The translations under genes and the position numbers were made by a program. The notes under the pieces were generated by a model. That model was not told where the DNA came from, searched no databases, and saw only the letters and a program-made list of their open reading frames with translations. Of a stretch of 64,000 nt of DNA, positions 9,308 through 18,920 are shown one piece after another (the stretch's first letter is position 1; each line of letters begins with the position of its first letter). Source of the DNA: Clostridia bacterium (GTDB taxonomy: Bacteria > Bacillota > Clostridia > Oscillospirales > CAG-272). Where the stretch lies: the NCBI GenBank assembly GCA_017453365.1, contig JAFTKH010000017.1, forward strand, positions 51,510 through 115,509, written 5' to 3'.

Positions 9308-10807
9308 CTACTTAACCGTTATGTTCTCGAGCGAAAGACCCTCGCAGCACTGAAGAAGAAGGGTCTGCGTGCGGCTCTCGCCGCTATCTATTGTTACGTT
9401 ACGGAATTTTACGTTCTTAATGAAGTGGCCGGGGATATCGAAGCCTGCGAGATTTATCGCCTCACAGGGCTCGTGGAGCCCGTTCTTACCGTACTTCTCG
9501 GCTCTGAGGGTGAGGTTCTCGAACACACAATCCTCGAAGACGGGGACGGTGGGTGCTCCCTCTCCGTCGTCGTTATAGCCTACGGAGTGCATAAGCACGC
9601 GTGCAAGGCTGCAATAGCTGACGTGAACGTCACGGACGTAGCCGCCGCGCTTCTTCGTAGCCTTTATCTCCACTCCGTAGAGGGAGTTAGCCATATCGCA
9701 ATTCCAAATGCGGACGTCGGAAACGCCGCCCGACATCTCGCTACCGACGGTTATACCGTGGCCGAAGTGGCTGACACAGTCAAATACACGGATATGCTCT
9801 GTGGGGCGTGCTATGATATTGCCCTCGGGATTTTTTCCGGACTTAATCGCGACGGCATCGTCTCCTGTGAAAAACTCACAGTCGAAAAGCGTACAGTTAG
9901 TCGACGAGTCGGGGTCCCAGCCGTCGCCGTTCCACACGTTTTCGGAGCGGAAGGTACAGCCGTGTGTCACTATATTATCCGAGTATATCATATGAACGTT
10001 CCAGCTCGCGCCGTGCATAATTCCGATGCCGGAGATAACGACGTCGCGCGCGCAGCTCATATTGATGAGGCGCGGACGGGGTCTGCCGGGGATTGTCATC
10101 GAGTTCTCGCACTCCTTCACCTTATCGCCGAGAGATTTTATGTAGTCGGCGAGCAGAACCCGCTCGACCTCGATTACGTTCTCCGCGAGAGTCCTGCCGC
10201 CGCCGTGCACGCAGCCCTCTCCCCATATTTTCACTCGCTCACAGGTACAACCGGCATTTCTGTCCAGCCTGCCGACGTTAAGGAGAGCGGCGTAGCACAT
10301 CATCTCGATGCCCTCAAAGCGGCTCTTTATCTTCGGCTCATAGTCCTTCACACACTCTGTACCGTGGAGCACCGCTCCGCGCTCGAGGTAGAGCTCTGTA
10401 TCAGAGTGCAAAAAGAGCGAGCCCGTCATAAAGTCGCCCTCGGGAAGATATACGTAGTCATCCTTCGTGCAGTCGTCGAGCGCGCGCTGAAGAGCTTTAG
10501 TATTAAGGGTGGCGCCGTCGCCTACGGCAAAATAGGGGGCAGCGGTGACGTCTATTCTATTTTTTTCTCTCTCGGTGGTACACTGCTTCGCGCCGACGAG
10601 CACCTCACGGCCGCTCTTGCTTCTCATAAACACGAAGACGCTGTATTTTGTATTGGGTACGAGGCCCGTCAGCTCGTAATGGCATTTATAGGTATCTGCA
10701 ACCTCACGGTCATCGACCTGTATTATGTAGCGCGAGCCGTCCTCGTATGCATCGGGGAGCTCCCAATAGAGCACAAGCTTTTCTCTGTAGGGTATACAAT
10801 TTATCAT
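9308..10807 (-). CDS. Glycoside hydrolase family 28 (polygalacturonase-like)
   Basis: GH28 enzymes hydrolyse alpha-galacturonide or rhamnogalacturonan links in pectin. The 499-residue protein begins with a fibronectin-like segment (LVLYWELPDAYEDGSRY), then forms a right-handed beta-helix. The four GH28 motifs are recognisable in altered form: DGWDPDSS (about residues 295-302, for NTD), GDDAVAIKSG with Asp316-Asp317, HFGHGITVGSE (GHG), and GVEIKAT (for RIK). No signal peptide is seen, implying intracellular action on oligomers. The start ATG overlaps the regulator stop as ATGA, so translation is coupled. Confidence 0.87.
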   Translation of the reverse strand: MINCIPYREKLVLYWELPDAYEDGSRYIIQVDDREVADTYKCHYELTGLVPNTKYSVFVFMRSKSGREVLVGAKQCTTEREKNRIDVTAAPYFAVGDGATLNTKALQRALDDCTKDDYVYLPEGDFMTGSLFLHSDTELYLERGAVLHGTECVKDYEPKIKSRFEGIEMMCYAALLNVGRLDRNAGCTCERVKIWGEGCVHGGGRTLAENVIEVERVLLADYIKSLGDKVKECENSMTIPGRPRPRLINMSCARDVVISGIGIMHGASWNVHMIYSDNIVTHGCTFRSENVWNGDGWDPDSSTNCTLFDCEFFTGDDAVAIKSGKNPEGNIIARPTEHIRVFDCVSHFGHGITVGSEMSGGVSDVRIWNCDMANSLYGVEIKATKKRGGYVRDVHVSYCSLARVLMHSVGYNDDGEGAPTVPVFEDCVFENLTLRAEKYGKNGLHEPCEAINLAGFDIPGHFIKNVKFRNVTIDSGESRTQTLLLQCCEGLSLENITVK

Positions 10808-11697
10808 TTTGAGTTATTTTCCTTTTTCTCTTTCATCTTACGCTTATAGTCAGAGGGAGATATTCCCATTTTGGCTATAAACGCTTTTCTAAAACTATCG
10901 TATCTGTTATAGTTCGACATTTCTGCTATTTTTGTCAGGGTATATTCATCACTCTCCATAAGGCGCGCCGCCTTTGTAATACGGATATCCGCAAGGCGCT
11001 CGGAGAAGCTCATATTGTAAGCGTTCTTCACTATTCTCTGTATATTTCGTGTGCTCATCTTCAGCTCCTCGGAGAGCGAGGCGAGCGTACAGTCGGGCAG
11101 ACCCATAAAGTCGTCTATGAGTATTGCAACGACAAGGTCGTTCGAAAGAGCAGTCGATTTATAAGAATAAAGCGGAACGCTATCGCCTGCGCGTCCTCGA
11201 GCGGAACGCAGCATTTCTATAAAGAGCCCTTCGAGAAGATGCTTTATGAGCAGCGAGGCATAGAGAGGATTAGGCTCCGTTTCATTGATAAAATCCTCGC
11301 AAAAGCGCCCGAAGGTCTTATTTTTCAGAACGGTTACACGGGAAAGACCCGAGAGCAGCTTATCGAGTATAGGAAATACCTTATCTCCCCCTCTTGCCGT
11401 ATCCTTCACCTGACGGCAGGTAAATCGGACGGTCATAGCGCAGACCTCTCCCTCTCCCGTCAGCTCAACGCTATGCTCCTTATGCGGCGGGACAAGTATC
11501 AGTGAATTTTTCACTATTCTGTACCTCTCGCCGTCAGCGAAAACGTAGCCCGTCCCCTGCGAGAACGCAAAGAGCTCGTACTGAGAGTGGCTATGCGGTG
11601 TGGCAACGTACGGCGCCTCTCTAAATCTGCCGTAGACAGAGGTTATACGGACGTCGTTCCAGACGAAATCCTTCTCATTCATCGCTCGCTTTTCCAC
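10804..11697 (-). CDS. AraC-family regulator of the GH28/GH31 operon
   Basis: The protein has 297 residues and starts with GTG 11697, six bases after GGAGGA; an internal ATG at 11682 is the alternative. Residues about 25-100 are a cupin-type sensor (PHSHSQYELFAFSQGTGYVF, LVPPHKEHSVEL). Residues about 195-290 are the double helix-turn-helix (TLASLSEELKMSTRNIQRIVKN, YDSFRKAFIAKMGISPSDYKRKM). Such regulators usually activate sugar-use genes when a sugar binds the cupin. It is first in the operon and probably controls its own promoter and the divergent capA-like gene. Confidence 0.88.
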   Translation of the reverse strand: MEKRAMNEKDFVWNDVRITSVYGRFREAPYVATPHSHSQYELFAFSQGTGYVFADGERYRIVKNSLILVPPHKEHSVELTGEGEVCAMTVRFTCRQVKDTARGGDKVFPILDKLLSGLSRVTVLKNKTFGRFCEDFINETEPNPLYASLLIKHLLEGLFIEMLRSARGRAGDSVPLYSYKSTALSNDLVVAILIDDFMGLPDCTLASLSEELKMSTRNIQRIVKNAYNMSFSERLADIRITKAARLMESDEYTLTKIAEMSNYNRYDSFRKAFIAKMGISPSDYKRKMKEKKENNSK

Positions 11698-11725
11698 GTC
11701 GGTCCTCCAACACAGTTTTTATTTA

Positions 11726-11754
11726 ATTATACAGTAAACCTCGAATAATGTCAA
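11726..11754 (-). promoter_or_regulatory. Promoter of the AraC-GH28-GH31 operon
   Basis: On the minus strand TTGACA (11754-11749), 17 bases and TATAAT (11731-11726) give a consensus promoter 29 bases before the GTG start. On the plus strand TTGACC at 11833-11838, with a poor -10, may serve the divergent gene. Confidence 0.8.
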
Positions 11755-11886
11755 TTAAGGGAGGGGCGTTTTTTTGTGTTTTAACTGTGACTATCACGAC
11801 CAAATACTCCTAAAAAGTGGCGCAATAGTAAGTTGACCTATATATGAGTTGTAGGTTAAAATAAAATAAAAAAGGCAGGAGCAATT

Positions 11887-12978
11887 ATGAAAACACTTTT
11901 ACTCGGCGACCTCTCGCCTACAGCGGATATCGAGCCGATATTCGAACGGCAGGATATGGAGGCTCTCTTTCGAGATACGCTCCCTCTATTTTCGGGAAAC
12001 GATATAAATTTCGTTAACGTTGAGTGCGCCATAACCGATTCGGACGCTGCAATAGAAAAATTCGGCCCGCCGCTCAAAACAGGCAGAAGCACTGCTTCGT
12101 GCTTAAAGAAGCTCGGTGTAAACGTCGCGGGACTCTCAAACAATCATATTTTCGACTACGGCTGCCGCGGCGCTCTCGATACTATGAAGGCGCTCACCGA
12201 GGAAGGTATAGAATTCACCGGCTTCGGTGAGAATTACGAGGATTCGCGCCGCGACTACATATTCGAGAAGGACGGGGAGAAGATAGCGATACTCGCCGTA
12301 TGCGAGCACGAATATTCCTACGCTCTTGACAACAGAATGGGCGCGCGGCCCTTCGATGAGTTCGACACTGTCGTGGATATCAGAAAGGCAAGCGAGAGAG
12401 CCGACAGAGTAATAGTAATCTATCACGGCGGCAAGGAGCATTGCAGATACCCTTCCCCAAGGCTCAGACGCGCCTGCCGCGCTATGGTAAAGGCGGGGGC
12501 TGACGTAGTTCTCTGCCAGCACAGCCACTGTATCGGCTGCTACGAGGAATACGAGGGCTCTCACATCCTCTACGGTCAGGGAAATTTCCATTTTGTGTAC
12601 GTAACGCGTGAAACGCAGCCGACGTGGAACGGCTCTCTCGCGGTGAGGTACGATACAAAGACACACGAGATAGAGTTCATTCCCATTGTCAACACAGACA
12701 CGGGAATAAGACTCGCTCTTGGCGAGGAAAAAGAAAGAATGATGTCGGAGTTCGAGGAACGCGGCCGCGAGCTCTCGGACGGGCGCTGGCTCGAGGGGTG
12801 GCGTGAGTTCTGCGAAAGATTTAAGAGACAGTATTACAATGCGACGCAGAGCGCCTGCGGAGTAGCTCCCGAGAATGTCGGGGGAACGCTTTTCGCTCAT
12901 TATATCGACTGTGAGGCTCACAGGGACGTATGGCAGGAGCTGTTCAAGACTGCAAATCACAAAAACGAGGTAGAATAA
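11887..12978 (+). CDS. CapA-family metallophosphatase-like protein
   Basis: The 363-residue protein matches the CapA/PgsA fold (calcineurin-like superfamily) over its whole length: LLGDLSP, FVNVECAITD, GLSNNHIFDYG, VIYHGGKEHCRYPSPRLR, CQHSHCIGCYEEYEG and LYGQGNFHF carry the metal-site residues. Family members take part in poly-gamma-glutamate or capsule biosynthesis, but many are of unknown activity. Unlike surface PgsA it has no N-terminal membrane helix and starts directly in the catalytic fold, so it is probably cytoplasmic. GGCAGGAG precedes ATG 11887. Its stop overlaps the next start (TAATG), forming a two-gene unit with an SGNH hydrolase; the pair may handle an ester- or phosphate-decorated glycan. 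Confidence 0.82.
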   Translation: MKTLLLGDLSPTADIEPIFERQDMEALFRDTLPLFSGNDINFVNVECAITDSDAAIEKFGPPLKTGRSTASCLKKLGVNVAGLSNNHIFDYGCRGALDTMKALTEEGIEFTGFGENYEDSRRDYIFEKDGEKIAILAVCEHEYSYALDNRMGARPFDEFDTVVDIRKASERADRVIVIYHGGKEHCRYPSPRLRRACRAMVKAGADVVLCQHSHCIGCYEEYEGSHILYGQGNFHFVYVTRETQPTWNGSLAVRYDTKTHEIEFIPIVNTDTGIRLALGEEKERMMSEFEERGRELSDGRWLEGWREFCERFKRQYYNATQSACGVAPENVGGTLFAHYIDCEAHRDVWQELFKTANHKNEVE

Positions 12979-13769
12979 TGGATATATCAAGGTTTATTGC
13001 AAACGAGGGGGAGCTTCCTCTCGATAATATTGTAAACGACGGCGGATTTTTCAAGATATTCAGGCGTGTTGCCGTTATAGGCGACTCCCTCTCCTCGGGT
13101 GAGTTCGAGTCGAGGGGTGAGCACGGCATTTACGGCTTTCACGATATGTATGAATACTCCTGGGGGCAGTTTATGGCAAGAGAGGCAGGCTCTACCGTCT
13201 ACAACTGGTCGCGTGCCGGTATGACCGCGGGGGAGTACGCTACGAGCTACGCGCGCCTTATGGGCTGGTGGGACGGCGACAAGGACGCGCAGGCGTATAT
13301 AATAGCTCTCGGTGTTAACGATTTCAGAGCTGACTATCCTCTCGGCACTATAGACGACGTAAAATCGAGAAACACCTCGCCGAGCTTCGCCTACTATCTC
13401 TCTATGATAATCGAGAGGTACAAGGTAAGACAGCCTAATGCAAAATTCTTCCTTATGACCACCCTTCGCTCCGAAGGCGACTCTCCCGAGAAGATAAAGC
13501 AGAAGGAAGCGCATAGGCAGCTCCTTCTCGACCTCGCCGAATATTACGATTACACCTACGTTCTCGACCTTTACACCTACGCTCCCGTGTACGACAACGA
13601 GTTCAGGCGTAATTTCTACCTCGGCGGTCATATGAATCCACAGGGGTACGTGTTCACCTCGAAGATAGTTATGTCGTACATAGACTATATTATACGGCAA
13701 AATCCCGAGGACTTCGCGCAGGTGGGCTTTATAGGCAAGCCGTATCACAACGAAAGCTGTAAGTGGTAA
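12978..13769 (+). CDS. SGNH/GDSL-family hydrolase
   Basis: The product has 263 residues. ATG 12978 overlaps the previous stop by one base and follows CGAGGTAG. Block I is VIGDSLSSGEFE with the catalytic Ser, the GVNDF of block III supplies Asn, and GGHMNPQGY holds the catalytic His of block V (the usual Asp-x-x-His is altered to Gly-Gly-His). These enzymes remove acetyl or other acyl esters, often from carbohydrates. No signal peptide is seen. Co-translation with the CapA-like gene and the nearby GH28/GH31 genes suggests pectin or glycan deacetylation, but the substrate cannot be read from sequence. Confidence 0.82.
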   Translation: MDISRFIANEGELPLDNIVNDGGFFKIFRRVAVIGDSLSSGEFESRGEHGIYGFHDMYEYSWGQFMAREAGSTVYNWSRAGMTAGEYATSYARLMGWWDGDKDAQAYIIALGVNDFRADYPLGTIDDVKSRNTSPSFAYYLSMIIERYKVRQPNAKFFLMTTLRSEGDSPEKIKQKEAHRQLLLDLAEYYDYTYVLDLYTYAPVYDNEFRRNFYLGGHMNPQGYVFTSKIVMSYIDYIIRQNPEDFAQVGFIGKPYHNESCKW

Positions 13770-13850
13770 AACGTTACCCTCCCTCGCTAACGGGGGCCCT
13801 CACACAGGGGAGCCGCGGACACCTGTAAGCGGCAGAAGATTAGTAATAAA

Positions 13851-13894
13851 AGCAGAAAAACGGCGGTTGGCAAATTATCCGCCGTTTTTCTGCT
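13851..13894. terminator. Bidirectional terminator
   Basis: A perfect 16-base inverted repeat (AGCAGAAAAACGGCGG with its complement) around a 12-base loop, with T runs on both strands, separates two convergent genes. The bases before it (about 13787-13815) contain a fragment of the ACACAGGGGAGCC-type interspersed element. Confidence 0.88.
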
Positions 13895-13908
13895 TTTACT
13901 ATATTTTT

Positions 13909-15396
13909 TTAATTGTGATACAGCTTTTTCGTCTGGTAGCGCGGCTCGGACGAGATATTTACGCCAAGCTTACGGAAGGTATTCATATCTACCTGCGAGA
14001 GTATTACAGTTGAGTGTGCCTCACAATGGCGAAGAGCGGAGATAGCCTCCATGGCGCGCGCGGCAGATGGACTGCCTACGGCAGATATAGAGAGAGCTAT
14101 CAGCACCTCATCGGTATGCAGGCGCGGGTTATGGTTTCCGAGCGTTTCTGTTTTCAATACCTGTATCGGGGCTAAAATCTCGGGGGATATGATATCCTCG
14201 TCCTTATCTATTCCCGCTACGGCCTTAAGTGCGTTCAGGAGCGCGGCACTCGACGCGCCGAGGAGCTTCGTTGTTTTACCCGTTACTATTCTGCCGTCGG
14301 AGAGCTCAATTGCGACGGCGGGACCGCCTGTGGCCTCCGCCTTATCAACCGCGGCAGTAACACAGAGGCGGTCGATTATCGGGTCAATCCCAAGCTTACG
14401 CATAAGGAGCTCGAGCTTCTCTACCTCAACCTCGGAGCCTGTACCCTTTCTTAAGTTACAGAGCGAGGTGTAATATCTTCTTATTATCTCCTGCTTCGCG
14501 GCATCGGACACGGCTTCATCGTCAAATATACAGTTGCCTACCATATTTACGCCCATATCGGTCGGTGACTTATATGGACACTCGCCGAGTATCTTCTCGA
14601 GCATCGATCGAAGGACGGGAAACACCTCTACATCGCGGTTATAGTTAACGGCGGTCTCGCCGTATGCCTCGAGGTGATAGGGGTCAATCATATTAACGTC
14701 AGCAAGGTCGGCGGTCGCCGCCTCGTAGGCGAGGTTCACAGGGTGGGAGAGCGGAATATTCCAAATCGGGAAGGTCTCAAACTTCGCATAGCCCGATTTC
14801 ACACCGCGCAAATTCTCGTGATATATCTGTGAAAGGCAGGTTGCCATTTTGCCCGAGCCGGGGCCGGGAGCTGTGACCACTACAACAGGGCGCTCGGTTT
14901 CGATATATTCGTTAACGCCGAAGCCCTCGTCGGACACGATATGACCGACGTTATGGGGATAGCCATCTATCGCAAAGTGACGGTAGACGCGTATTCCAAG
15001 CTTCTCAAGCTTATCGATAAACGCATCTGCGGCGGGGGTTGACTTATATCTCGTCATAACCACAGAGCCGACATAAAGGCCGTAGCCGCGGAAAGCGTCA
15101 ATAAGACGGAGCACGTCGAGGTCGTAGGTTATGCCGAGATCCCCTCTGACCTTATTTTTTTCTATATCGCCGGAGTTTATGGCTATAACCACCTCCGCCT
15201 CATCTCGCAGCTCGATAAGCATTTTTATCTTACTGTCGGGGGCGAAGCCGGGGAGAACGCGCGAGGCGTGAAAGTCGTCAAACAGCTTACCGCCGAACTC
15301 AAGATAGAGCTTCTCGCCGAAAAGGGATATCCTCTCCTTTATCTTCTGCGACTGTAGCTTAAGATATTTCTCGTTGTCAAAGCCTCTTATAAACAC
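13909..15396 (-). CDS. DUF1846 (UPF0371) family protein
   Basis: The 495-residue protein matches the DUF1846 family end to end ([80 protein letters not shown]). Start GTG 15396 is chosen because family members begin a few residues before the [10 protein letters not shown]-type segment and AGGTGACAGGG lies just upstream. The open frame continues another 70 codons upstream, but those codons overlap the promoter. The function of the family is not established. The GPGSGK segment resembles a phosphate-binding loop. Confidence 0.88.
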   Translation of the reverse strand: MFIRGFDNEKYLKLQSQKIKERISLFGEKLYLEFGGKLFDDFHASRVLPGFAPDSKIKMLIELRDEAEVVIAINSGDIEKNKVRGDLGITYDLDVLRLIDAFRGYGLYVGSVVMTRYKSTPAADAFIDKLEKLGIRVYRHFAIDGYPHNVGHIVSDEGFGVNEYIETERPVVVVTAPGPGSGKMATCLSQIYHENLRGVKSGYAKFETFPIWNIPLSHPVNLAYEAATADLADVNMIDPYHLEAYGETAVNYNRDVEVFPVLRSMLEKILGECPYKSPTDMGVNMVGNCIFDDEAVSDAAKQEIIRRYYTSLCNLRKGTGSEVEVEKLELLMRKLGIDPIIDRLCVTAAVDKAEATGGPAVAIELSDGRIVTGKTTKLLGASSAALLNALKAVAGIDKDEDIISPEILAPIQVLKTETLGNHNPRLHTDEVLIALSISAVGSPSAARAMEAISALRHCEAHSTVILSQVDMNTFRKLGVNISSEPRYQTKKLYHN

Positions 15397-15427
15397 TTCC
15401 CTGTCACCTCGCAAATTCAATACTAAT

Positions 15428-15456
15428 ATTTTAGCACACGAAAATCTCCTTTTCAA
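15428..15456 (-). promoter_or_regulatory. Promoter of the DUF1846 gene
   Basis: Minus strand TTGAAA (15456-15451), 17 bases, TAAAAT (15433-15428). The -10 lies 32 bases before the chosen GTG start, which argues against the longer upstream reading frame. Confidence 0.7.
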
Positions 15457-15561
15457 TAAGGAGCGAGGATTTTTCGCAAAAAAAATATGTAAAAAAACGG
15501 AGCGTTTTTTAGGCAATTTTTCATAAAACCGCAGCTTGCATAATAATTTACAATACGGTGC

Positions 15562-15590
15562 TTGCAAAAGCTTTTGAAAAATGGTACAAT
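15562..15590 (+). promoter_or_regulatory. Promoter of the CPBP protease gene
   Basis: TTGCAA (15562-15567), a 17-base spacer and TACAAT (15585-15590), 26 bases before ATG 15616. Confidence 0.7.
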
Positions 15591-15615
15591 AAAATAAAAA
15601 AATCAAGGAGAGCTT

Positions 15616-16692
15616 ATGGATTACAACAACCGTGAAGACAAGCGCTCAGGCAGCGTTTGGGACGAATGGATAAGCGACGAGGCTCTGGGGCTCGGATTTG
15701 ACGGGCGTGAGCTTAAGCGCGAGTCCTCGCGCGTTCATCTGTCTATTTTTCTGTATCTCATTATAACCTATGCCGTGGTATTCGGGGTGAGCATCGTGCT
15801 CGCAATAGCTCTGCCATACGAAAATTACCTTTCGGTGATGGGGGACGGTGCATTCAATATCACCCTAAGCATAGTCGCTCAATATCTGATAGGCTTTCCT
15901 CTTTTGATTGTAATTATGCGCCTGCTCTCGAAGCCCCAGGCTCCCGTAAAGGAAAAAATGAAATTCTCCGAGCTCGCCGTTCTCACGCTTATCGCAGAGG
16001 CGCTTATGCTCGTGGGGTCTATTGTCGGAAACTATTTAAGTCAGATAATCGGCAAGCTTTTCGGAATTATGCCGACGAACTCGCTCGATGAGATGCTTGA
16101 CGGTACGCCTATTTGGCTGATGATAGTCTCCGTCGTGATACTCGCACCGATAGTCGAGGAGATAATATTCAGAAAGATGATAATAGACCGTCTATCCCGC
16201 TTCGGGGGCACAATCGCGGTCATCATCTCCTCGGTGGCCTTCGCACTCATACACACAAATCTCTATCAGTTCCCTTACGCACTCGCCGTAGGCTTCGTGC
16301 TCGGATACGTCTACTTAAGGTCGGGAAACGTCATATACACCATAGTTATTCATATGATAATGAATTTCCTCGGCTCGGTTGCCATTCTTCCCGTCGAGGA
16401 CGCGTCGGAGAAGCTCACGGAAATGCTCGAGCTCATCGCTGCGGGCACAGCGATAAACACGGGAGAGTACGTAGTATCTATGCTCATAGTTTCGATATAT
16501 TCTGTGATACAAACGGCTCTTATCGTCGGCGGTATTGCCGCACTCATTATCTATGCACGGAGGAAGAGACGTGAATACGGCGGAGAGCTTCTCCCGAATG
16601 CAAAGCAGTCGCTCGGCGCGGCCTATATAAACGTCGGCGCGATACTGTTCGTTCTTCTCTGCCTCATTCTTACAGGCGCAACGTTTTTCTGA
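15616..16692 (+). CDS. CPBP-family intramembrane glutamic protease
   Basis: The 358-residue protein has a charged 45-residue start and about eight membrane helices. The CPBP (Rce1/Abi) motifs are present: [13 protein letters not shown] holds the EExxxR glutamates, [10 protein letters not shown] holds the first catalytic-site His, and [15 protein letters not shown] holds the last (HxxxN). Family members cleave or process membrane-bound peptides, some giving bacteriocin self-immunity. No precursor peptide is seen next to it, so the substrate is unknown. AAGGAG lies six bases before ATG 15616. The GH2 gene follows 14 bases after its stop and is probably co-transcribed. Confidence 0.88.
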   Translation: MDYNNREDKRSGSVWDEWISDEALGLGFDGRELKRESSRVHLSIFLYLIITYAVVFGVSIVLAIALPYENYLSVMGDGAFNITLSIVAQYLIGFPLLIVIMRLLSKPQAPVKEKMKFSELAVLTLIAEALMLVGSIVGNYLSQIIGKLFGIMPTNSLDEMLDGTPIWLMIVSVVILAPIVEEIIFRKMIIDRLSRFGGTIAVIISSVAFALIHTNLYQFPYALAVGFVLGYVYLRSGNVIYTIVIHMIMNFLGSVAILPVEDASEKLTEMLELIAAGTAINTGEYVVSMLIVSIYSVIQTALIVGGIAALIIYARRKRREYGGELLPNAKQSLGAAYINVGAILFVLLCLILTGATFF

Positions 16693-16705
16693 TTTCGGAG
16701 CGGTT

Positions 16706-18403
16706 ATGACTACACTTTACACAAGATATGCAAAAGATGTGAACAGAGCCTGCCCGCACTCATACTATCCGCGTCCCTGCCTTGTGCGAGACTCCTTTCT
16801 GTGTCTTAACGGCGAGTGGGATTTCGCGATAAACGGTGTGCGCGGTACAGTAGATTACAACGAAAAAATACTCGTTCCCTTCCCGCCCGAGAGCGCGCTT
16901 TCGGGTATTGGGCGACGTGTAGGGACGCGTGAGTATCTTCATTACAGACGGAATATTGTACTGCCCGAGGGCTTCTTTTGCGGCAGGATTATCCTGCATT
17001 TCGGCGCTGTTGACGGCGAGTGCGAGATATTCCTTGACGGCAAGAAAATCGGTGAAAGCTCGCTTGGCATACTTCCCTTTTCTATAGACGTTACAGAGGA
17101 GCTTTCCTCCGGGTCTGCGGTGCTGGAGCTCACCGTGCGCGATGCTCTTGACAGAGCCTACCCCTACGGGAAGCAAAGGACAAAGCGCGGCGGTATGTGG
17201 TACACACCGCACTCGGGAATATGGCAGTCGGTATGGCTCGAGAGTGTACCCGAGAAATATATTACAGATTTGAGGCTTACCCCCTCCCTATCGGGAGCTT
17301 CACTCGAGGTGCTCGGGGGAGAGACTCACAAGCGAATAACGCTCGACTCGGGTGAGGTTTTCGAGTTTGACGGGAACGAATTTTTCATAGAGCCGAAGGA
17401 AATACACCTCTGGTCACCCGAGGACCCTTATCTTTACCGTTTCACGCTCGAGTGCGGTGAGGACAGGGTGATGAGCTATTTCGCCCTTCGCGAGGTTGGC
17501 GTAGGTATGACCGACGGAAAGAGGTATCTGACACTAAACGGTAAGCCATACCTTTTCAACGGGCTTCTCGACCAGGGCTATTATTCGGACGGTCTTATTT
17601 TGCCTGCTACCGAGGAGGGGTATCTCGACGATATCAGGCTCGCGAAATCGCTCGGCTTCAATATGTTAAGAAAGCACATAAAGATAGAGCCCGAGATATT
17701 CTACTACCTATGCGACAGAGAGGGTATCGCGGTGTTTCAGGACATGGTGAATAACGGCAGCTACTCCTTCCTGCGCGACACCGCCCTGCCTACGGTAGGT
17801 ATACAAAGGCTTCCGGATTTTCTGCTACCAAGGCGCAGGCGCACGAAGGAAATCTTTAAAGAAGCTATGCTAAAGACGGCTAAACACCTATACAATCACC
17901 CGTCGGTGGTTTATTACACGGTATTCAACGAGGGCTGGGGACAGTTCTCGGCCGACAGAATGTACGAGCTTCTTAAATCCCTTGACAACACTCGAATAAT
18001 TGACACGACCTCGGGCTGGTTCAGGCAAAAAAAGAGCGACGTGGACTCACGCCACGTCTATTTCAAGAGGCTCGCGGTGAAGCACCCGGACGGACGTCCC
18101 ATATCGGTAAGCGAGTTCGGCGGATACTCATACAGAGTATCGCAGCATCTAGCAACCGAAAAGAATTACGGCTACCGCCTCTTTGAGTCGCGCGAGGAAT
18201 TCGAGCGCGCATTTTTCGACCTTTATCTTGACGAGGTTCTTCCCCTTGCAGAGTGTGGCGCATCTGCGTTCGTTTACACACAGCTGTCCGACGTTGAGGA
18301 CGAAACGAACGGCCTTGTTACCTATGACCGAGAGGTAGTTAAGGTTGACCCTGCCGCAACGCGTGAGGTTATGGAAAAGGTAAAGGCGGCACATCTGAAA
18401 TAA
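16706..18403 (+). CDS. Glycoside hydrolase family 2 enzyme
   Basis: GH2 enzymes are beta-galactosidases, beta-glucuronidases or beta-mannosidases. The 565-residue protein has the sugar-binding domain (LNGEWDFAI, EYLHYRRNIVLPE, HFGAVDGECEIFLDGKKIG), the Ig-like domain, and a barrel from about residue 265. VFNEGWGQF gives the acid-base Glu409 and ISVSEFGGYS the nucleophile Glu470. There is no signal peptide, so it is intracellular. It is at the short end of the family and lacks the C-terminal extensions of LacZ. Glucuronidase-like marker residues are not obvious, so the sugar specificity is left open. Confidence 0.88.
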   Translation: MTTLYTRYAKDVNRACPHSYYPRPCLVRDSFLCLNGEWDFAINGVRGTVDYNEKILVPFPPESALSGIGRRVGTREYLHYRRNIVLPEGFFCGRIILHFGAVDGECEIFLDGKKIGESSLGILPFSIDVTEELSSGSAVLELTVRDALDRAYPYGKQRTKRGGMWYTPHSGIWQSVWLESVPEKYITDLRLTPSLSGASLEVLGGETHKRITLDSGEVFEFDGNEFFIEPKEIHLWSPEDPYLYRFTLECGEDRVMSYFALREVGVGMTDGKRYLTLNGKPYLFNGLLDQGYYSDGLILPATEEGYLDDIRLAKSLGFNMLRKHIKIEPEIFYYLCDREGIAVFQDMVNNGSYSFLRDTALPTVGIQRLPDFLLPRRRRTKEIFKEAMLKTAKHLYNHPSVVYYTVFNEGWGQFSADRMYELLKSLDNTRIIDTTSGWFRQKKSDVDSRHVYFKRLAVKHPDGRPISVSEFGGYSYRVSQHLATEKNYGYRLFESREEFERAFFDLYLDEVLPLAECGASAFVYTQLSDVEDETNGLVTYDREVVKVDPAATREVMEKVKAAHLK

Positions 18404-18404
18404 A

Positions 18405-18445
18405 AAAACGGGGGATATCCGTGCAAAAAGCGCAGGGATATCCCT
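18405..18445 (+). terminator. Possible terminator between GH2 and TspO genes
   Basis: GGGATATCCGTGC and GCGCAGGGATATCCC pair imperfectly around AAAAA and are followed by TTATTT. The hairpin would serve the convergent genes on both sides. Confidence 0.5.
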
Positions 18446-18449
18446 TATT

Positions 18450-18920
18450 TCAGTTAAGAAAAGCTATGCCCAGATTAAGATATCCTGCGAAGGCTACCCA
18501 TAAACAATACGGTAGCATAAGTATTCCCGCCCATTTATTAATTCTGAAGAAATGCACAGTGGTCGCTATAATCAGGACGAACATAACCGCGAGCCAGACG
18601 AAGGCGATACCGTACCACTCGAGGTTGAAAAATATTATCGACCAGAAGAAGTTAAAGAAGAGCTGCGCGCCATAGAGCGAGAGTGCACGCACGGTATCAC
18701 TCTCCGAGCCGCCGCCCCGAAGCACCAGGTAAGAGGAGATACCCATAAGGATATACAGCACCGTCCAGACGATGGGAAAGAGTATTGCGGGCGGCGAGAG
18801 GGGCGGCTTATTCAACTCCCCGAAGCTTTCCATAGCTCCCATAGTAAGAAGTGCAGAAAGCCCCCCTACACCGAGGGGTAAGGCTATACAAATCAACAAG
18901 CTTTTCCAATTTATTTTCAT
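18450..18920 (-). CDS. TspO/MBR-family membrane protein
   Basis: The 156-residue protein has five predicted membrane helices and the TspO family landmarks NKPPLSPPAILFPIVWTVLY, a WSIIFF segment and a final LPYCLWVAFAGYLNLGI. TspO proteins bind porphyrins and other hydrophobic ligands; in bacteria they affect tetrapyrrole and stress responses. A GGGAG ribosome binding site precedes ATG 18920. No linked tetrapyrrole gene is visible. Confidence 0.9.
   Translation of the reverse strand: MKINWKSLLICIALPLGVGGLSALLTMGAMESFGELNKPPLSPPAILFPIVWTVLYILMGISSYLVLRGGGSESDTVRALSLYGAQLFFNFFWSIIFFNLEWYGIAFVWLAVMFVLIIATTVHFFRINKWAGILMLPYCLWVAFAGYLNLGIAFLN

Noticed and set aside
9284-10849. Long plus-strand frame of 521 codons
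   Set aside because: It is opposite the clear GH28 gene and encodes low-complexity sequence rich in His, Ala and Val; a shadow of the antisense codon pattern.
15397-15606. N-terminal 70-codon extension of the DUF1846 protein
   Set aside because: It would overlap the promoter and lacks similarity to the family start; GTG 15396 with its ribosome binding site fits better.
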